DNA of 64,000 nt from Lampris incognitus (GCF_029633865.1 NC_079224.1:19545395-19609394); one strand, 5' to 3'; positions 1-21,177 are shown, counted from the first letter of the stretch. The notes: generated by a model not told the origin, from the letters alone. Numbers and translations: made by a program.

Positions 1-2
1 TG

Positions 3-3000
3 GCAAAAGACATTCCTGAGGGACAGATTCCAGCAATCTACTACCACAGAAAGTGTCGCAGTATCTTCACTATGAAGCAAATTCTTGATGGCCTCCTTGC
101 AAAAGAAAAGAAAAGTTGTGTCTCTGCTGAAGAGAAACAATCTAAGAGAGTAGCTCGACATGCTCCAAGTACATCTAGGACTTATGATGCAGAGTGCATA
201 TTTTGTCAGAAAAACAGCAAATATTCCAAGAGACAGAATACGAGAGAAGTACTGGTGCAGTGTCGAGAACTGCGAGCTGATGCAAAGATCAGGAGGGCAG
301 CCACAAAGAAAAGGGACAGCAGAATCCTTGCCATTGTGAGTAGAGACCTTGTAGCAGCTGAAGGGCACTACCACAGGTCATGCTATAGACTTTACACCAA
401 AGAAGAGGTTTCCAAAGGAGAGGTTGCCAGCAATGAAGATGATGATGCTGCAGCCCAGTATGAAGCTGCTGTGAATAAGGCATACAATGAGCTGTTCCTC
501 TTCATCAGGATGGAGCTTTTTGGCAATCCTCAAGTGATGACAATGACTGATCTCTCTTCTAGACTGGTAGCTTCAATGAACTCCCAAGGCATTGCCTAAG
601 TCAAGGAATCAACCAAGAAGCACATAAGGCGAAACCTGGAGAGTGAGTTTGCTGGAGCCTTGCAGATATTCCCTGATGAGAAAGGAAAATTCCTCCTCTA
701 TCCCGATAACTTGTCCATGAGGGAACTTGCCAAAGAAAATCAGTCTCTCAAAAGGGAGCTGCAGACCCTGAAAAGTGTCAGTGCACAAGATGTTATAGCC
801 AAAGCAGCCATCAAATTGAGAGCAGACATTAAAAGTCAAGATGTTCCTCAAACCTGGCCGCCTGAAGTCAAACCAGAAGCAGAATGTCCTACCATTCCAG
901 AGTCGCTCATTATCTTCCTGTACTCTCTACTCACAGGCTCAAATGATCCTGATCATGCATCCCAGAGAGTGCAGTGCCTTCTGCAGTCATTTGGCCATGA
1001 CATAGTATATGCAGTGACATGTGGAAATACCAAGCCTTCCAAGCACATTGTTCTGCCATTCAGTGTCAAATCGTTGACAGGAAATGTAGAGTTGATAAAC
1101 ATCCTCAACCGACTTGGTCACAGTGTGTCCTATTCACAGATGGAAGAGATCAACACTGCCCTGTGTCTCCAGAAACTCTCATCATCAGGGAGTGGCATTG
1201 CCCTTCCAGCTAACATCCATCCTGGCATATTCACAACTTTAGCCTGGGACAATATCGACCGTCTTGAAGAAACTGTCAGTGGTGAGGGAACATCTCACAG
1301 AGTCAATGGGATTGCTGTGCAAGCAAAGCCAGTCAACCCACTTCCTGTCCAACCCATGCCCACTGTTCCCAAAACAAAGAAGAGAAGCATTGATGGACCC
1401 CCACCAAAGTTACCAACTTACAATGCTGGACAACGGGTAGGGCCACCACAAAGCAAAAAGTCAGATGCCGATACTGCAGCCAATACTAAGCTTGCCAGAG
1501 AGAAAAACCTTCTTTGGGTCCTAGCACGCATGTCACAACAAGAAGAACAGTCAGTCAGCAGCTGGACAGGCTTCAACATCCTGACTCGAGGAGAGATGAC
1601 GGTCATCCCCGACAATATAGGCTATCTGCCTACCATCAATGCTACAGCGACACAAATGTCTACTGTCAACGAGGTGCTTAACCAGTCACTGAGCATCATG
1701 CAGTGCTTAGGCCTGAGGAAGATTGTCTGTGTCTTTGACCAAGCCCTGTATGCGAAGGCTGTCGAAATCACATGGAAACACCATGACAAGTTCCATGATA
1801 TCATCGTTAGGCTTGGGGTATTCCACACCATCTGCACACTGCTGGCAATAATAGGAAAGCGTTTCCAAGATGCTGGACTCAAAGACCTCTGCATTGAGTC
1901 TGGCATGATTGCAGAAGGCTCAATTGCTGGTGTTATGGATGGCCGCAAGTACAACAGGGCAGTGCGACTACACAAGCTCCTGTATGAGGCTCTCATGCGA
2001 CTGACCTTGAATGGTTTCCTGTCCTGGTTGGAAGAAACTCACAGGAATGACATGGTTCACCTGAATGAGACACTGAAGACCATTGACAGCCTTGGGAAAG
2101 AAGTCTCACAACATGCTTTGAACGAGGTCCTCGAGAACAGCTCTTGTACACGCATCATGGATCTATTTGAAGTCTACCGTGAGTTCCTTATAGGTGGAAA
2201 CGGCAGCCTCTCGAACTTCTGGATGTCCTATTTGGACATGGTTGAAATCTTGTTGGGGCTCATCCGAACATCCAGAGAGGGAGACTGGATGCTACACTTG
2301 GCTAGCATTCGAGCAATGATCCCATGGTGCTTTGCTAATGACAGGATGAATTATGCACGCTACCTCCCCTATTACTACGCCCAGATGTCTGAGCTGCCCA
2401 TCACACACCCAGATGTGTACACAGAATTCATGGAAGGAGGCTTCTCAGTCCAACTGGGCTCCACCAATCCCTTTGGCCGAATCCCTGTTGACCAAGCTAT
2501 AGAAGAAACGGTGAACAAAGACACCCAAACAGCTGGAGGGACAAAGGGATTCAGCTTGAAGCCAGGAGCTGTGACCAAATATTATCTCACAGCTGAGTAT
2601 AGAAGCATGTACCTCAGACAGCTGAGAGACCTGACAGGTCAAGGCAGGTGCAAATGGTCTCATCCAGATCTACAGAGTCCAAGGATCAAGAGAGATGAAG
2701 CAGATGTCCAGTCTCTCATGGACCTTATGGAGAATAACTGGCTCAATCCTATGTCCCCTGATGAGATAGAATTGGTTAGCCTCTCCACTGGCAACATGGC
2801 TCCACCTGATGTGACCATAGATCTCTTGAGAGCTCTTGAGAAAGGAGAAGAGGCCTACCAAGCATTCCAGCAAACAAGGTTAGATGCAGACCCACCACCT
2901 GTGAAATTCCACGACAAGATGACCAAGCAAAGTCTGAAAACATTCTCCAATGTCAGCACAAAACAAGCTCATGGAAAGAAAGCACAGGATGTGGTTCTGA

Positions 3001-4465
3001 AGGCAGATAGAAACCTTTTCAGTCACATGATCCTGGTGGCTGAAAGCAGGAAGGTGAATCTGAAGGATGTCCTTGCCTACCCATTGGGCCCACTACCATG
3101 GGCACTGGCAAATGCTGATGGGTCCTTACGAAAAACAAACAAGGCTGCACTTGCCAGAGAGCTTGAAAAGAATGTATCTCCTGCAGAAGACATCCCAATC
3201 CCATCTACTTCCATCATTGATGGGATGAGCCTGGTCCAAAAAATGAATGGCAACAACAAAACCTTTGCACAGGTGGCAGAGTCAGCCTTGACCCAGGTCC
3301 TCCATGAGGGAGCACAGAGTGGGAGGATTTATGTTGTTTTTGGTGTCTATCACCAGACTTCGATCAAAGATGCTGAACGACTGAACCGGGGTGGAGACAT
3401 CACTCTCCAGTACAAGAATCTTGCAGGGGGACACCACGTCCAGCAGTGGAGAAGATTTCTGTGCAGTTCCTCCAACAAGACCAGTCTCATCAAGTTTCTG
3501 GTGGAAGAGTGGAAACTCCCACGATACAGAGCTATTCTGCATGGCAAGGTGTTGTACATGACCTGTGAGGAAACCTGCTACAAGTTGACAGAAGATGGGT
3601 GTGAGGAAGCAGCAGAACTGCACTCCACACATGAAGAAGCTGACACCCGTCTGCTCCTGCATGAATTGCATGCAGCAAATGCGGGCTCAAAGTCAGTTAT
3701 CATCACAGCTGAGGACACTGATGTCATGGTGCTTTGTCTTGGCTTCCAGAAGGACATCACCTGTCCCATCTACCAGAAGTGTGGGACTCAGAACCGCACA
3801 CGGTTTGTCGACATCACCAAACTGGCAAGTTCACTTGGAGACAGCATCTGTGACAGCCTAATTGGCTTACATGCCTTCACAGGCTGCGACACTGTCAGTG
3901 CATTCGCTGGTCGAGGGAAGCTGAATGCCCTGAAGATAGTGAGAAAGCACACTTCCTGCCAAGAGACTTTTAGTCAACTGGGACAGACATGGAATGTGAG
4001 TGATGAGCTGTTCCAGAAAATTGAGCAGTTCACCTGTCGGATGTATGTTGCTAATAGCAGCACTGCTGAGGTGAACAAACTGCGTTACCAGCTCTTCTGC
4101 ACCAAAAGGGGAGAGGTTGAGTCCAGCCAGCTGCCACCATGTAGAGACTGTCTCTTTATGCATGTTCAACGAGCCTGCCTGTGGTGCCAAGCCCTACTGA
4201 GTATGGATGGACAGACGATGACGGCAAGCTGGCCATTTACTGGATGCGCTCCCCACCTGCACCAGATGTCGTCTTGGAAATGCTAACATGCAAGTGTGTG
4301 CATTCATGCAAAATGCCAAGCTGCATGTGCCTGTCAAATGGACTTCCATGCACAGACATGTGCAGGTTACAGACCTGCAGTAACCAAAAACAGCAGGATG
4401 GTCCAGAACTGGACTTTGAACTTGGGGAGTCAGATGATGAGAGAAACGAGCAGTTTGATGAATGA
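3..4465 (+). pseudogene. Broken copy of a multi-copy protein with zinc-finger, PIN-like and CXC-like regions
   Basis: A long, nearly continuous reading frame enters from the left edge. Near the N-terminus are Cys/His clusters (HRKC; CIFC followed by HYHRSC) that look zinc-binding. The middle is a long region I cannot name. Towards the C-terminus, HEEADTRLLLHE and ITAEDTDVMVL resemble the acidic strands of PIN/FEN-like nucleases, followed by GLHAFTGCDTVSAF, a motif I recall from uncharacterised fish and coral proteins. The end is a cysteine-rich stretch (CKC, CMC, GLPCTDMC) like a tesmin/TSO1 CXC domain. The frame has about two breaks, so this copy is probably dead. No introns are needed over more than 4 kb, which suits a retrocopy or a mobile-element gene, but I see no terminal repeats. 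Function unknown; the domain names are inference from motifs. Confidence 0.6.
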
Positions 4466-5254
4466 CAGTGTGATGATTCTGATGGTATTACTGTGGTAGT
4501 AGTCTATTGATGCACAGGATGTTGATTCTGGACTTGGTTACCCAGAGCTTGATAACAATAATGTGACCATATTCACATATACCCATTACCCTACCCATTA
4601 CCATTACATATACCCACTAATTATATGGGATTACATGTATCATTGACTAAGTATATGTAAATGTCAATGTTGTTTAAAATATTAAAATAGTTCATTACCT
4701 CACTATGGTATTCCTTTTTATCATGTATTTTGATTGTGTATTTAAACAAATGTATAGAGACCAGTTTGTGACCTAACTGGCTTTGGTCTAGTTCTCATTT
4801 AAGGCTCACAATCACCTCACACAATGAAATAGTATGGGTATATTATACATTTTCTGAATCTTTACAGTCCTGAGTATTCCAGTTTTTGTGTTTTGTGTCC
4901 CTGATATTCCTAGATGCCACAGGGCTAAAAGAAAGTATATAGTTTAGGCGAAAATTGCAGAAAGATGTGTGTTATTGACGGGTTGAAGAGCTCAAGTGAC
5001 CTCTATATTTGTGAGAAATATCCACAACAGGGCTTGAATGAAAGCTAAGAAGGTCCCCTTTAAAATGATACCAAAGACAATATTATAGAACATTGAAAAA
5101 TGTCCTGACCATGAGGCTAAACCAGGATATGCACCAGCGTCTAAAATGCAATTTAGTTTAGCGGGTGGTTAACTTCATGAGCTGATAACTGCGATACAGC
5201 TGCCACTCAGGAATGGTTATCATACCAAAATATCATCTACAGACATGGATCCTT
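4466..5254. other. AT-rich gene-free spacer
   Basis: AT-rich sequence with short degenerate ACCCATTA-type repeats near 4575-4615. I see no coding region, tRNA-like fold or terminal repeat. It may include the untranslated tail of the preceding multi-copy gene. Confidence 0.4.
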
Positions 5255-6904
5255 TCAAAAATTATAAGTAAGTTTTGCCACCTTGAGTGTACCGAAATAT
5301 CGTCTGGCCCATGGACTAATAGTCGAAAACTCCTCCCTGGCTATTGCGAGCTTGGCCGAGTCGAGGCGTCGGGCCCGGGCGTAAACTGGGGGGCCCACTG
5401 TGGTGATATGATGTTCCACGCCGTGCTTGGCCACCGCCGAGGAGAAGGTGGGTGTGGTGAGCTCGGGGAAATTTGCGAGCAGGCGTTGGTATGGATCCCC
5501 GGTGGAGAGTGTGTTAGCGAGGCACAGCGCTCCAGCGCCCCCAAGCGTGCAGGGGTATGACGCAAAAGAGACGGCATCAATCACGCGACAGTTTTTAACA
5601 TCCACCAGCAGGTTGAAAGCACGGAGGAAATCCGCACCTAGGAGCGGGGTGGATACAGCAGCCATCACAAAGTCCCAGCCGAAATGTCGGCCGCCAAAAC
5701 ACACGTCCACATGTCTGATACCGTACGTCCGAATGGACGTGCCGTTGGCGGCGTCCATCTGGGGGCCGTGACTGTCGGTCATCGTGTCCACAGCTTGTGC
5801 TGGTAGTATGCTGCGTTGAGCGCCAGAGTCAACCAGCAGCCGCCGGCCCGACAAGGAGTCTCTGATGAACAACAGCTTGCAGTCACGGCCGGCCCCCATA
5901 GCCGTTAACGAGCGCCGGCCTTGGCGTTTCCCTGAACCCTGTAACTGCAGGGTTTGCGACACCGTTTTTCTTTTGCTCCAAACCTGGCATGGTAATAACA
6001 GAGCCCGTCGTCAGGTTGGCGGCGGGCTGTCACCGCAGCCGCGGTGTCCATATAGTCGTACACAGGTGGTGGTGGGGCGGTCTGGTGGGGTAGCAGGGCA
6101 TGCACAAACTGTTGCCGGTTGGCCAGGAAAACCCTGTCTGCTTCAGCAGCCAGAGAACGGTAGTCCTTGGAGGCGGCGAGAGGAGAACTGACCAGTGCTG
6201 TGCGCACAGGTGCGGGGAGCTGCCTCAGAAAAATGTGTGTGAAAAGAAAGGCCGGATCAGCCGATCCCAGCACAGACAGCATTTTTTCCATTAACTCAGA
6301 CGGTTTGCCGTCGCCGAGGCCATTCGGGGACAATAAACGGTCTGCCTTCTCCAGCTCCGACAGTTCAAATAGCTTCAGGAGGAATGTCTTTATAGCATCG
6401 TACTTGCCAGCAGCTGGCGGAGCTTCCAACAGTGTCATTGCTCGCGCCGTTGTCGATGCGTCTAACGCCGCCACTACGTGGAAGTACTGCGTTGCATCCT
6501 GCGTTATCCCTCTCAGCTGGAACTGGGCTTCCACATGTTGAAACCACGGCCGTGGATTATGCTGCCAAAAGTCGGGTAGCTTCACAGTAGCGGTGTAAAT
6601 GCTAGCGTTAGCAATAGCCATGTTGTTAGCACCGGCGTCGTCGTTGTCAGACATACTCGTATTAGTAGTTCGATCACGTCGGGGTCACCAATGTGGAGTT
6701 AGAAAACAACGAGACAGGAGACGTGAGAGTAGACGTAGTCGAGGTAGTTTACTAGCTCCAACTTTGCATGTCATACGTTCGACAACGACACTGAACTGTG
6801 TACCGGAAGCGGAAGTGCATTATCTGACCCCCTCGCCTCGTCCCTTAAAGGTACACTGTCCTCTTTGGTGAATGTCTCTAGTTATATAGATGTGGGTCAC
6901 CACA
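5255..6904 (-). mobile_element. Fossil Ty3/gypsy LTR retrotransposon fragment (5' LTR, gag, protease)
   Basis: Read on the minus strand, a Gag-like frame (about 6654 down to 5905) ends in a short Cys/His region (LCYYHARFGAKEKRC). A retropepsin-like region follows with the active-site motif LLVDSGAQRS and the flap-side GADFLRAF. The fragment stops where the reverse transcriptase would begin. Upstream of gag, TTGGTGACCCCGACGTGA looks like a tRNA primer-binding site directly abutting a TG...CA segment (6692-6904). The element is a truncated, broken fossil with only its 5' third present. Confidence 0.75.
6692..6904 (-). repeat. Probable 5' LTR of the Ty3/gypsy fragment
   Basis: About 213 bp bounded by TG and CA (minus-strand ends TGTGGTGACCC and CTCCACA), directly followed by the candidate primer-binding site. 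A TATATAA-like box lies inside. The outer boundary is inferred from the TG/CA ends only, because no second LTR is present for comparison. Confidence 0.5.
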
Positions 6905-7083
6905 GGCTCCGTAATTTTGTTTGGTAAAAGAAGAAAAATAATTTCAGCTGCATTCACATTTGGAGGTGTGATGAGAACAAAATGGGAAAATCCAAGTGAG
7001 GGTGAATACTTGCTGAATGACGTATATCACATGTATGTCATACAAACCATACGGGGAATTATCAGCCACATAACACCACAGCC

Positions 7084-7297
7084 AACAGTGTGAATAGCGC
7101 GATCCTCCCACGCGTTACGTCCCCCTGGCGAAACTCCTCACCGTCAGGTGAAAAGGAGCGGCTGGCGACTCCACATGTATCAGAGGAAGCATGTGGTAGT
7201 CTGCAGCCCTCCCCAGCTCACGGCAGAGGGGCTGGATCAGCGACCGGGGTGGCTCAGAACAGTGGTGTAATTGGCCAAGTAGAATTGGGGAGGGGGT
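7084..7297 (+). repeat. SINE family 1, head-less copy
   Basis: Matches the body and tail of the tRNA-headed SINE seen complete at 20040-20463 and 22992-23440. Shared blocks include GATCCTCCCACGCG, CTCCACATGTATC and CTGCAGCCCTCCCC, and it ends in an AATTGGGGAG-type tail. The tRNA-like 5' head is missing. Confidence 0.7.
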
Positions 7298-8274
7298 ACT
7301 TGAATTTATTTCATACATGTCACACATGCATAATTTGGGAGCTGGCATGGGGACAGCGAAGTCAAATTCGGTTTATTTATATAGAGCACATTCAACACAT
7401 ACACTGTGCTTCACAGAACACAAGTAACTAAAACCTACTAGTAATACATGATAGACAAAAATAAGGTTACATAAAGCAGGAAGCAGCAATTGTTGCCGAG
7501 CAATTTCAGTCTTTATTACAAATAAACCTTTTTTTGTTTCTATTACTATTTCAATGATGACTATAATCGTGATGAGAAAGTGATTATCATTATTATTATA
7601 GTTGTTGTTGCTGTTGTTACTGTTGTTGTTAAAAGACTTTACTGCAAGAATAGCAACAGAAATGAGATGTTTCCTGAAACGGTTTTCATGTGACGTCAAG
7701 TCTGTCCTCATCTTCTGCCAGTGACAGCTGTCATTCAGTAGACAGAAAGAAAGAAGGAGTGAGCGCCCATGACAGCAGGTGGTCATTTTTTCTTTTTTTT
7801 TCTTTACAGACATGTGATGGTCAAACGCTTTTCCCAGCTAACCATGGGGCAAGACATAAAAGTTGAATGGCTGACTGCTTTTGATAATACCAAAATTTCA
7901 AGGAGGCCCCTCAAGATGGGTACGCCCGGGGCGATTTGTTTTACCGTTTGCTGTCTGATTTGAAACGCTTTGGTTTGTGTCAGATGGAAAAGCTATTGGG
8001 GGTTGGCAGCATGTTGTGTAACGTTCAAAACTCATTATTTGGTATGAGAGAGGAGGTTTTATGGATTGTTTCTTATAATAAGAAGGACGTTTCCGCCTCG
8101 TTATTATCGAAAGGTCAGCCAGGGCTCAATTTTATCCTTTCAGAACGCAAAAAAGGGAAGTGTCGCACACAGGAAATGTGTCAGCCATCAGGACTTTACA
8201 GTAACTACAGGGTGTCCTAAGAGTTCCCTGATACAATCTCTTATAATGAGGTGTCACAATCCAACTATTTTTGA

Positions 8275-8277
<3 letters not shown>
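7298..8277. other. Gene-free stretch upstream of the cytokine receptor gene
   Basis: Contains a short fish-type repeat tail near 7365-7425 (TTTATTTATATAGAGCACA), a low-complexity GTT/ATT-rich patch (7590-7635) and otherwise unremarkable sequence. Any promoter of the receptor gene should lie in or just after this stretch. I see no convincing TATA box. Confidence 0.35.
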
Positions 8278-8308
<31 letters not shown>

Positions 8309-8330
8309 CGTGCGCGCGCGCACGCTAGGG
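8278..8330. repeat. (TG)n/(CG)n microsatellite
   Basis: Uninterrupted TG repeats passing into TGCG and CG steps, about 85 bp upstream of the receptor's start codon. Confidence 0.9.
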
Positions 8331-8413
8331 GGCGGGGGTAGCATGTGTGTGTTTGTGTATATCTGCATGTCTCTCCATTTGAATGCAGTATATACTTGCC
8401 TCTTAGGCTGGTT

Positions 8414-16411
<7,998 letters not shown>

Positions 16412-17262
16412 ACAGTCCTCATCGCGGTGCTCGAAAAACTGGAGCTTCCAAATTTGTTGAATAAGACTGTTGCATACAACCTGCAAAACCAGTCCCTGAA
16501 ATCTTTCACTTCGCATACAAACATATTTGGTAAGAGCATATGCTGTCAGGGAAACTGATGTGGCAGATAGTGGTTTCATTATCAGTCAACGATGCTTTTT
16601 TTTTTTACGGAGTCCTCGTGAAGTGCAATGCTGGTAATTTTCCAACCATTAACTTTCAGGTTGAAGCTCGGTCTGAACCTTGCTGTGTTTTGCCATGGCT
16701 GAACCCCTGCTGTTTATTGAATGCAAATAATTTTAGTTATAGATATATGCAAAAGACATAATGTATGGATAGTTTTTCTGTGATCAACTCAACTGGACTC
16801 GGTCATTGTCCTTTTCTATGGAAGGTTTGATGCATAACCAGCCCCAGCATGTGTACTAATGATGATGACATCAGCAACTGTGTGTTTTACCTATGAGTGT
16901 TACTGGTCTGTACACAAAATGCAACCCTTTATGAAGTTGTTTTTTTCTCTGTTCTGTTCTTGTCTTTTCAATCCTGCATAATCCTGTATTGCTGACATAT
17001 AAATGACCTTTTATATGGACCTCCGTTCAGCTTGTTCTTCTTTTTGGGATTTCCTATAAAGCTGAACTCTGGAATTTCCCTGACTTGTCCATCCCTCCTT
17101 ACAGCTAGTGCTACAAACCATGTGTAACATCAGGTCCCATCAGCTCAAACAGTCCCCACCCATGTAAAAATGGGTGGGGACCCATTAGACAAAATAGTCA
17201 AATTTTCAAGTTAAGCTTTTAGTTAAGAATAACCATGTTTATATATATATATGTATTATTTT
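16412..17262 (+). other. Probable 3' UTR and downstream flank of the receptor gene
   Basis: Follows the receptor stop codon. It is AT-rich with a few T-runs. No second coding exon and no clear canonical AATAAA was seen, so the 3' end is undefined. Confidence 0.35.
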
Positions 17263-17455
17263 CCTTTTTTTTGGGATTTCCCCCCCTTTTCTCCCCAATT
17301 GTACTTAGCCAATTACCCCACTCTTCCGAGCCGTCCCGGTCGCTGCTCCATCCCCTCTGCCATTCCAGGGAGGGCTGCAGACTACCACATGCCTTCTCTG
17401 AAACACACACCGAACAGGCGCCCCGACCAACCAGAGGAGGCGCTGGTGTAGCGAC
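17263..17455 (-). repeat. SINE family 1, partial copy
   Basis: Reverse-oriented tail and body of SINE family 1 (AATTACCCCACTCTTCCGAG, CTGCAGACTACCACATG, AGGAGGCGCTGGTG). The tRNA-like head is missing. Confidence 0.7.
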
Positions 17456-17559
17456 CGGGAAAATTAAAAAGTTTAAAAAGTTTTTAAAAAAAAGGAAGTA
17501 AAAAAACATTTTCATATCTTTTGAGTCATTGCAAACAATGCAGTTATGTGTCTTGATGC

Positions 17560-17830
17560 ATGCTCAGTAATCCGGGTAAGGGAATCACAGCAAGTTGAAT
17601 CAGTTCATCTGGACACAACGTTTATTGAGAGAGAAAGGTTTCATCACTCGTCTAAGTGACCTCTTCAGTCTCAACTGACTGCAAGTATCCCCACCCTTAT
17701 AAACAATACAGGGGCGTAACGACCGAAACAACGATCAGTTTCATGTGCAAATTGCCGTGACCATTAACAACATTTACAATGAAACTTTTTTTTCCCCAAT
17801 AAACTTTGTGTTCCGATGAACTGATTCAGT
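17560..17830 (-). repeat. Penelope-like terminal repeat fragment
   Basis: Shares long blocks with the ends of the element at 34640-36430, including TTTCATCACTCGTCTAAGTG, AAACTGATTCAG-like ends and AACAATACAGGGGC. It is therefore a solitary terminal repeat of the same family. Confidence 0.6.
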
Positions 17831-18185
17831 TTTCTATGAATGCGATGATTTCATTATATTCTAAAGTATCACTAAAATAATGTTTAATGTCGACATGCCT
17901 TGTCTGTTTCCACTGGTGATTAGCATGACCATGACTGAAGACTCAAAAGGGGAATACTGCATTGAGGAACAATACAGAGAGGATTGTTAATTATCTCGCT
18001 TCTTGACAAGTAATGACAACTTATTACTTATTTTATTGCACAAAATATCTGGTGGGTCCCGGGCCAAAAAGTATCTGCACAGTTGGGTCAAGACGTGGAA
18101 TAGATTGGGAAACCCCCTGGCTTATACAATCGATCTATTTAGCGACATAGGGTAGGTATAGCTAATGTCTACCTCGTTTGATAGA

Positions 18186-18276
18186 GAATATCCACCCATT
18201 ATCTGTACCCGCCTCATCCAATTCAGGGCTGGGGGGTGGGGGTGGGGGGGTTGGAGTCAGAAGCACTGGTCAGAAG

Positions 18277-18349
<73 letters not shown>

Positions 18350-18500
18350 ATTCAAGCATACTGGTAATTTTGAAACTCCGCATCACCTAATATGCATTTC
18401 TTCAGACTGGGGGGGAACCAGATTACCCAGAGGAAACCCACCCAAAGCACAAGGGAGGACATGCAAATTCCACACAGAGGAGCCGAGCAGCCACAAAAAC
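18186..18500 (-). repeat. Degenerate SINE of the ATGG-tail type with a (CA)n core
   Basis: Opens with a CCACCCATTATCTGTACC tail, contains a (CA)n tract (18279-18348), and continues into AGGAAACCCACCCAAAG and ATGCAAATTCCACACAG. These blocks recall SINE family 2, but the copy is diverged. Confidence 0.5.
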
Positions 18501-19338
18501 GTACAATCAGGGTAAATTCACACAACACATGTTCTTCTAAAATAACCCAACAATCACAGATGACATTGTTTACATGCCTGTTTGATCACATTGTGCCCTC
18601 CAGGCTGCAGACACACAGCTGCTGGTGCTGCTGAATGTGTTGTGTTCAGTCAAGCAACCAGCCAACCTATGTGCACCTGGGGGATCTCTGCATGACTCGT
18701 TAGATTCCTGCACACGCAGGGAGGAGTTTGTCCCCTGTCCCAAGTGATTTGCTCATTTTAAGACACATGCTGAAATAGTAAAAGGAACTGAAACCTTTAT
18801 TTGTTACAAAGAAATCCCCCATCTGAGACCAAGGTCTCATTTGCAGTGGTACACTGCAGCAGAAATTGAAAAGAGAAATTAAACAATACGATAAAGCAAA
18901 AACAATAAATAGAAAACATGGATATAAAAAGCCTTTTGCACATTTTGGAAAGGAAAGTATATGAAGTGCAAGTGGGGTCAACAAGTCCGAGTCAACTCCA
19001 AAGATCTGTTTTCAGCATTCATCCAAAAGTAACACTATCCATTACACAGCTGATATATCTGAAATAACATTACATCATTTTTGATAAGACACGTCAAAAC
19101 GTTTTGCTAATATGAACAGAAAACCCAACATTTCTCAATATTTAGTGTCCACAATTTGTCTTAATTACAGGCCAAACTGTAGCCTGTACTGTAGTCTGTT
19201 TTGCCGTCATTCTGCAAGTTTGTACAGGATCTAAATTATTCAAATTATTCCAGCACTCTTTGAGAGCATTGCAAAAGTTGTGTCATAATGTTACAGCGCG
19301 TTTAACTTTTTCCTTTTTTCAAATGCTTCCTCCGACCA

Positions 19339-19659
19339 CTAGTGAGGTTGAGGGCTGGTGACTGTGGAAGAAAAGCCATACCAGTCAACACTCGTTGCTT
19401 TTCTTTGGAAAAATAGTTCTGGCGAAGCCTTGATGTGTTTCGTATAATTGTCTCGCTGCAGAACGACTCCTCTTCCATGCACCTTTAAGCCAGACGAGGT
19501 GGCATGCCAGTGTTGAATGTAGAAATACTTCCCTTTGGTCAGTGTGTAGTGCAAATCCTGTGCAAGTAACTGACTCTGGAAAAGGCTAAACCCAGACCCA
19601 AACCTCCCTGTTGCCACTACATTTCGATTTATGCATGGTTGCAATAAATGGCTACACAA
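19339..19659 (-). CDS. Unrecognised short open reading frame, possible terminal exon
   Basis: A 106-codon frame with ordinary, non-repetitive composition (FYIQHWHATSSGLKVHGRG). A plausible acceptor (TTTTCCAG) falls inside it, so the part from 19575 down could be a last exon. I find no partner exon and do not recognise the family. It may be chance or a fragment of a lost gene. Confidence 0.2.
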   Translation of the reverse strand: MCSHLLQPCINRNVVATGRFGSGFSLFQSQLLAQDLHYTLTKGKYFYIQHWHATSSGLKVHGRGVVLQRDNYTKHIKASPELFFQRKATSVDWYGFSSTVTSPQPH

Positions 19660-20039
19660 GCCCTATGATTACAGACAAAATCTTCCCATTTTGATTGACC
19701 CAGAAACAAGAATTTCTTCCTGTCTTCGTATCCATGCTAACTGTTTCAGATTATTTTGAGATCAAGGATGTGGTGGAGATGTGCTGCTCTTTTTAAAAAA
19801 ATTTTTTTTATTAAAGCTGTGAGTCCTGTTTGCAGATGCTGTCCTGTCTTGTTAACGTGTTAGCTTACGTTTGGCTTCAGATGGTCTGGTTGCTTTGGGC
19901 CCCGCTTGATTTTGCTTCGGTTTGAGAGTGAATTGATTTCTGGAAATCAGGAAATCAGACATGTGCTGCCCCTTCAGAAACCTTCGAATACTAGCATGCA
20001 GTTTGGCGACGAGACAAACCTTCAACACTCAATTTCTTT

Positions 20040-20463
20040 TGGGGGGGGGATCCCCCCCCTTTTTCTCTTCATTTGTATCCGGCCAATTACCCCACTCTTC
20101 CGAGCCATCCCGGTCACTGCTCCACCCCCTCTGCCTATCCAGGGAGGACTGCAGACTACCACGTCTCCTCCGATACATGTGGAGTCGCCAGCCACTTCTT
20201 TTCACCTGACAGTGAGGAGTTTCCCCAGGGTGACATAGCGCATGGGAGGATCACGCTAATCCCCCCCCCCTCAAACAGGTGCCCCAACCGACCAGAGGAG
20301 GCACTAGTGCAGCAACCAGGACACATACCCACATCCGGCTTCCCACCTGCAGACAAGGCCAATTGTGTCTGTAGGGACGCCCGACCAAGCCAGAGGTAAC
20401 ACGGGGACCGCTGATTCGAATCCCTGTGGCAACGGAATAGACCGTTACGCTACCCAGACGCCC
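20040..20463 (-). repeat. SINE family 1, full-length copy
   Basis: Read on the minus strand it starts with a tRNA-like head. There is an A-box-like GTAGCGTAACGGTC and a degenerate B-box-like GGATTCGAATC. A body of about 330 bp follows, ending in an AATTGG...GAGAAAAAGGGG tail. It is complete with its head. tRNA-derived SINEs are transcribed by RNA polymerase III and mobilised by a partner LINE. Confidence 0.8.
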
Positions 20464-21006
20464 CTTTCAACACTCAAGTTAACAAAGTGACATACTTCTG
20501 CACAAGTCCGCACAGAGGAAGTGTCCCTTCTCAAAGTTAGAGCGTCTGCAGTACCAACAATAATGCGAGGGACCACATGGATGATGACAGCGTCTGGCGT
20601 CAGTCACAGCCCACAGCTTTGTTGTACCAGTGTCTACGTATTGAAACATAAACTAACTACAAGTGCTCATAGTGTTTTGAGGAAATGAAAAGTGGTGTGC
20701 AAACAAAACATTGATGAGATTTCAATTTTCATCCCATCCTTTCATAAACAAACACATATTCTTTGATTTGACACATGTTTAATCAGTGTTTCATGACATA
20801 ATAACAAACACCACATAGATAATAATGTTGGATAGTTTTGAGTGAATGATGAAGAAAGACAGCTCTTGGTAGCAGACACAAACTTTTTCAGCCTTACTGT
20901 TTATAGTGTACAACAACTACACAATACATAAAGCTTTACATTTCCCAGGCTCTGCACAGATCACAAGGAGATATGAGATCTTCCAAAAGAAAGATCCCTC
21001 ACAGAT

Positions 21007-21138
21007 CCAAATCCATCCATCCACCCATTATCCAAACCACTTATCCAACTTAGGGTCATGGGGATACTGGAGCCTATCCCAGCAGTCATGGGGCGGCAGG
21101 TGGGGAGACACCCTGGACAGGCTGCCAGGCCATCACAG

Positions 21139-21177
<39 letters not shown>

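Noticed and set aside
7373-7813. 146-codon minus-strand frame rich in asparagine
   Set aside because: It is driven by GTT/ATT low-complexity sequence and has no splice partners or recognisable domain.
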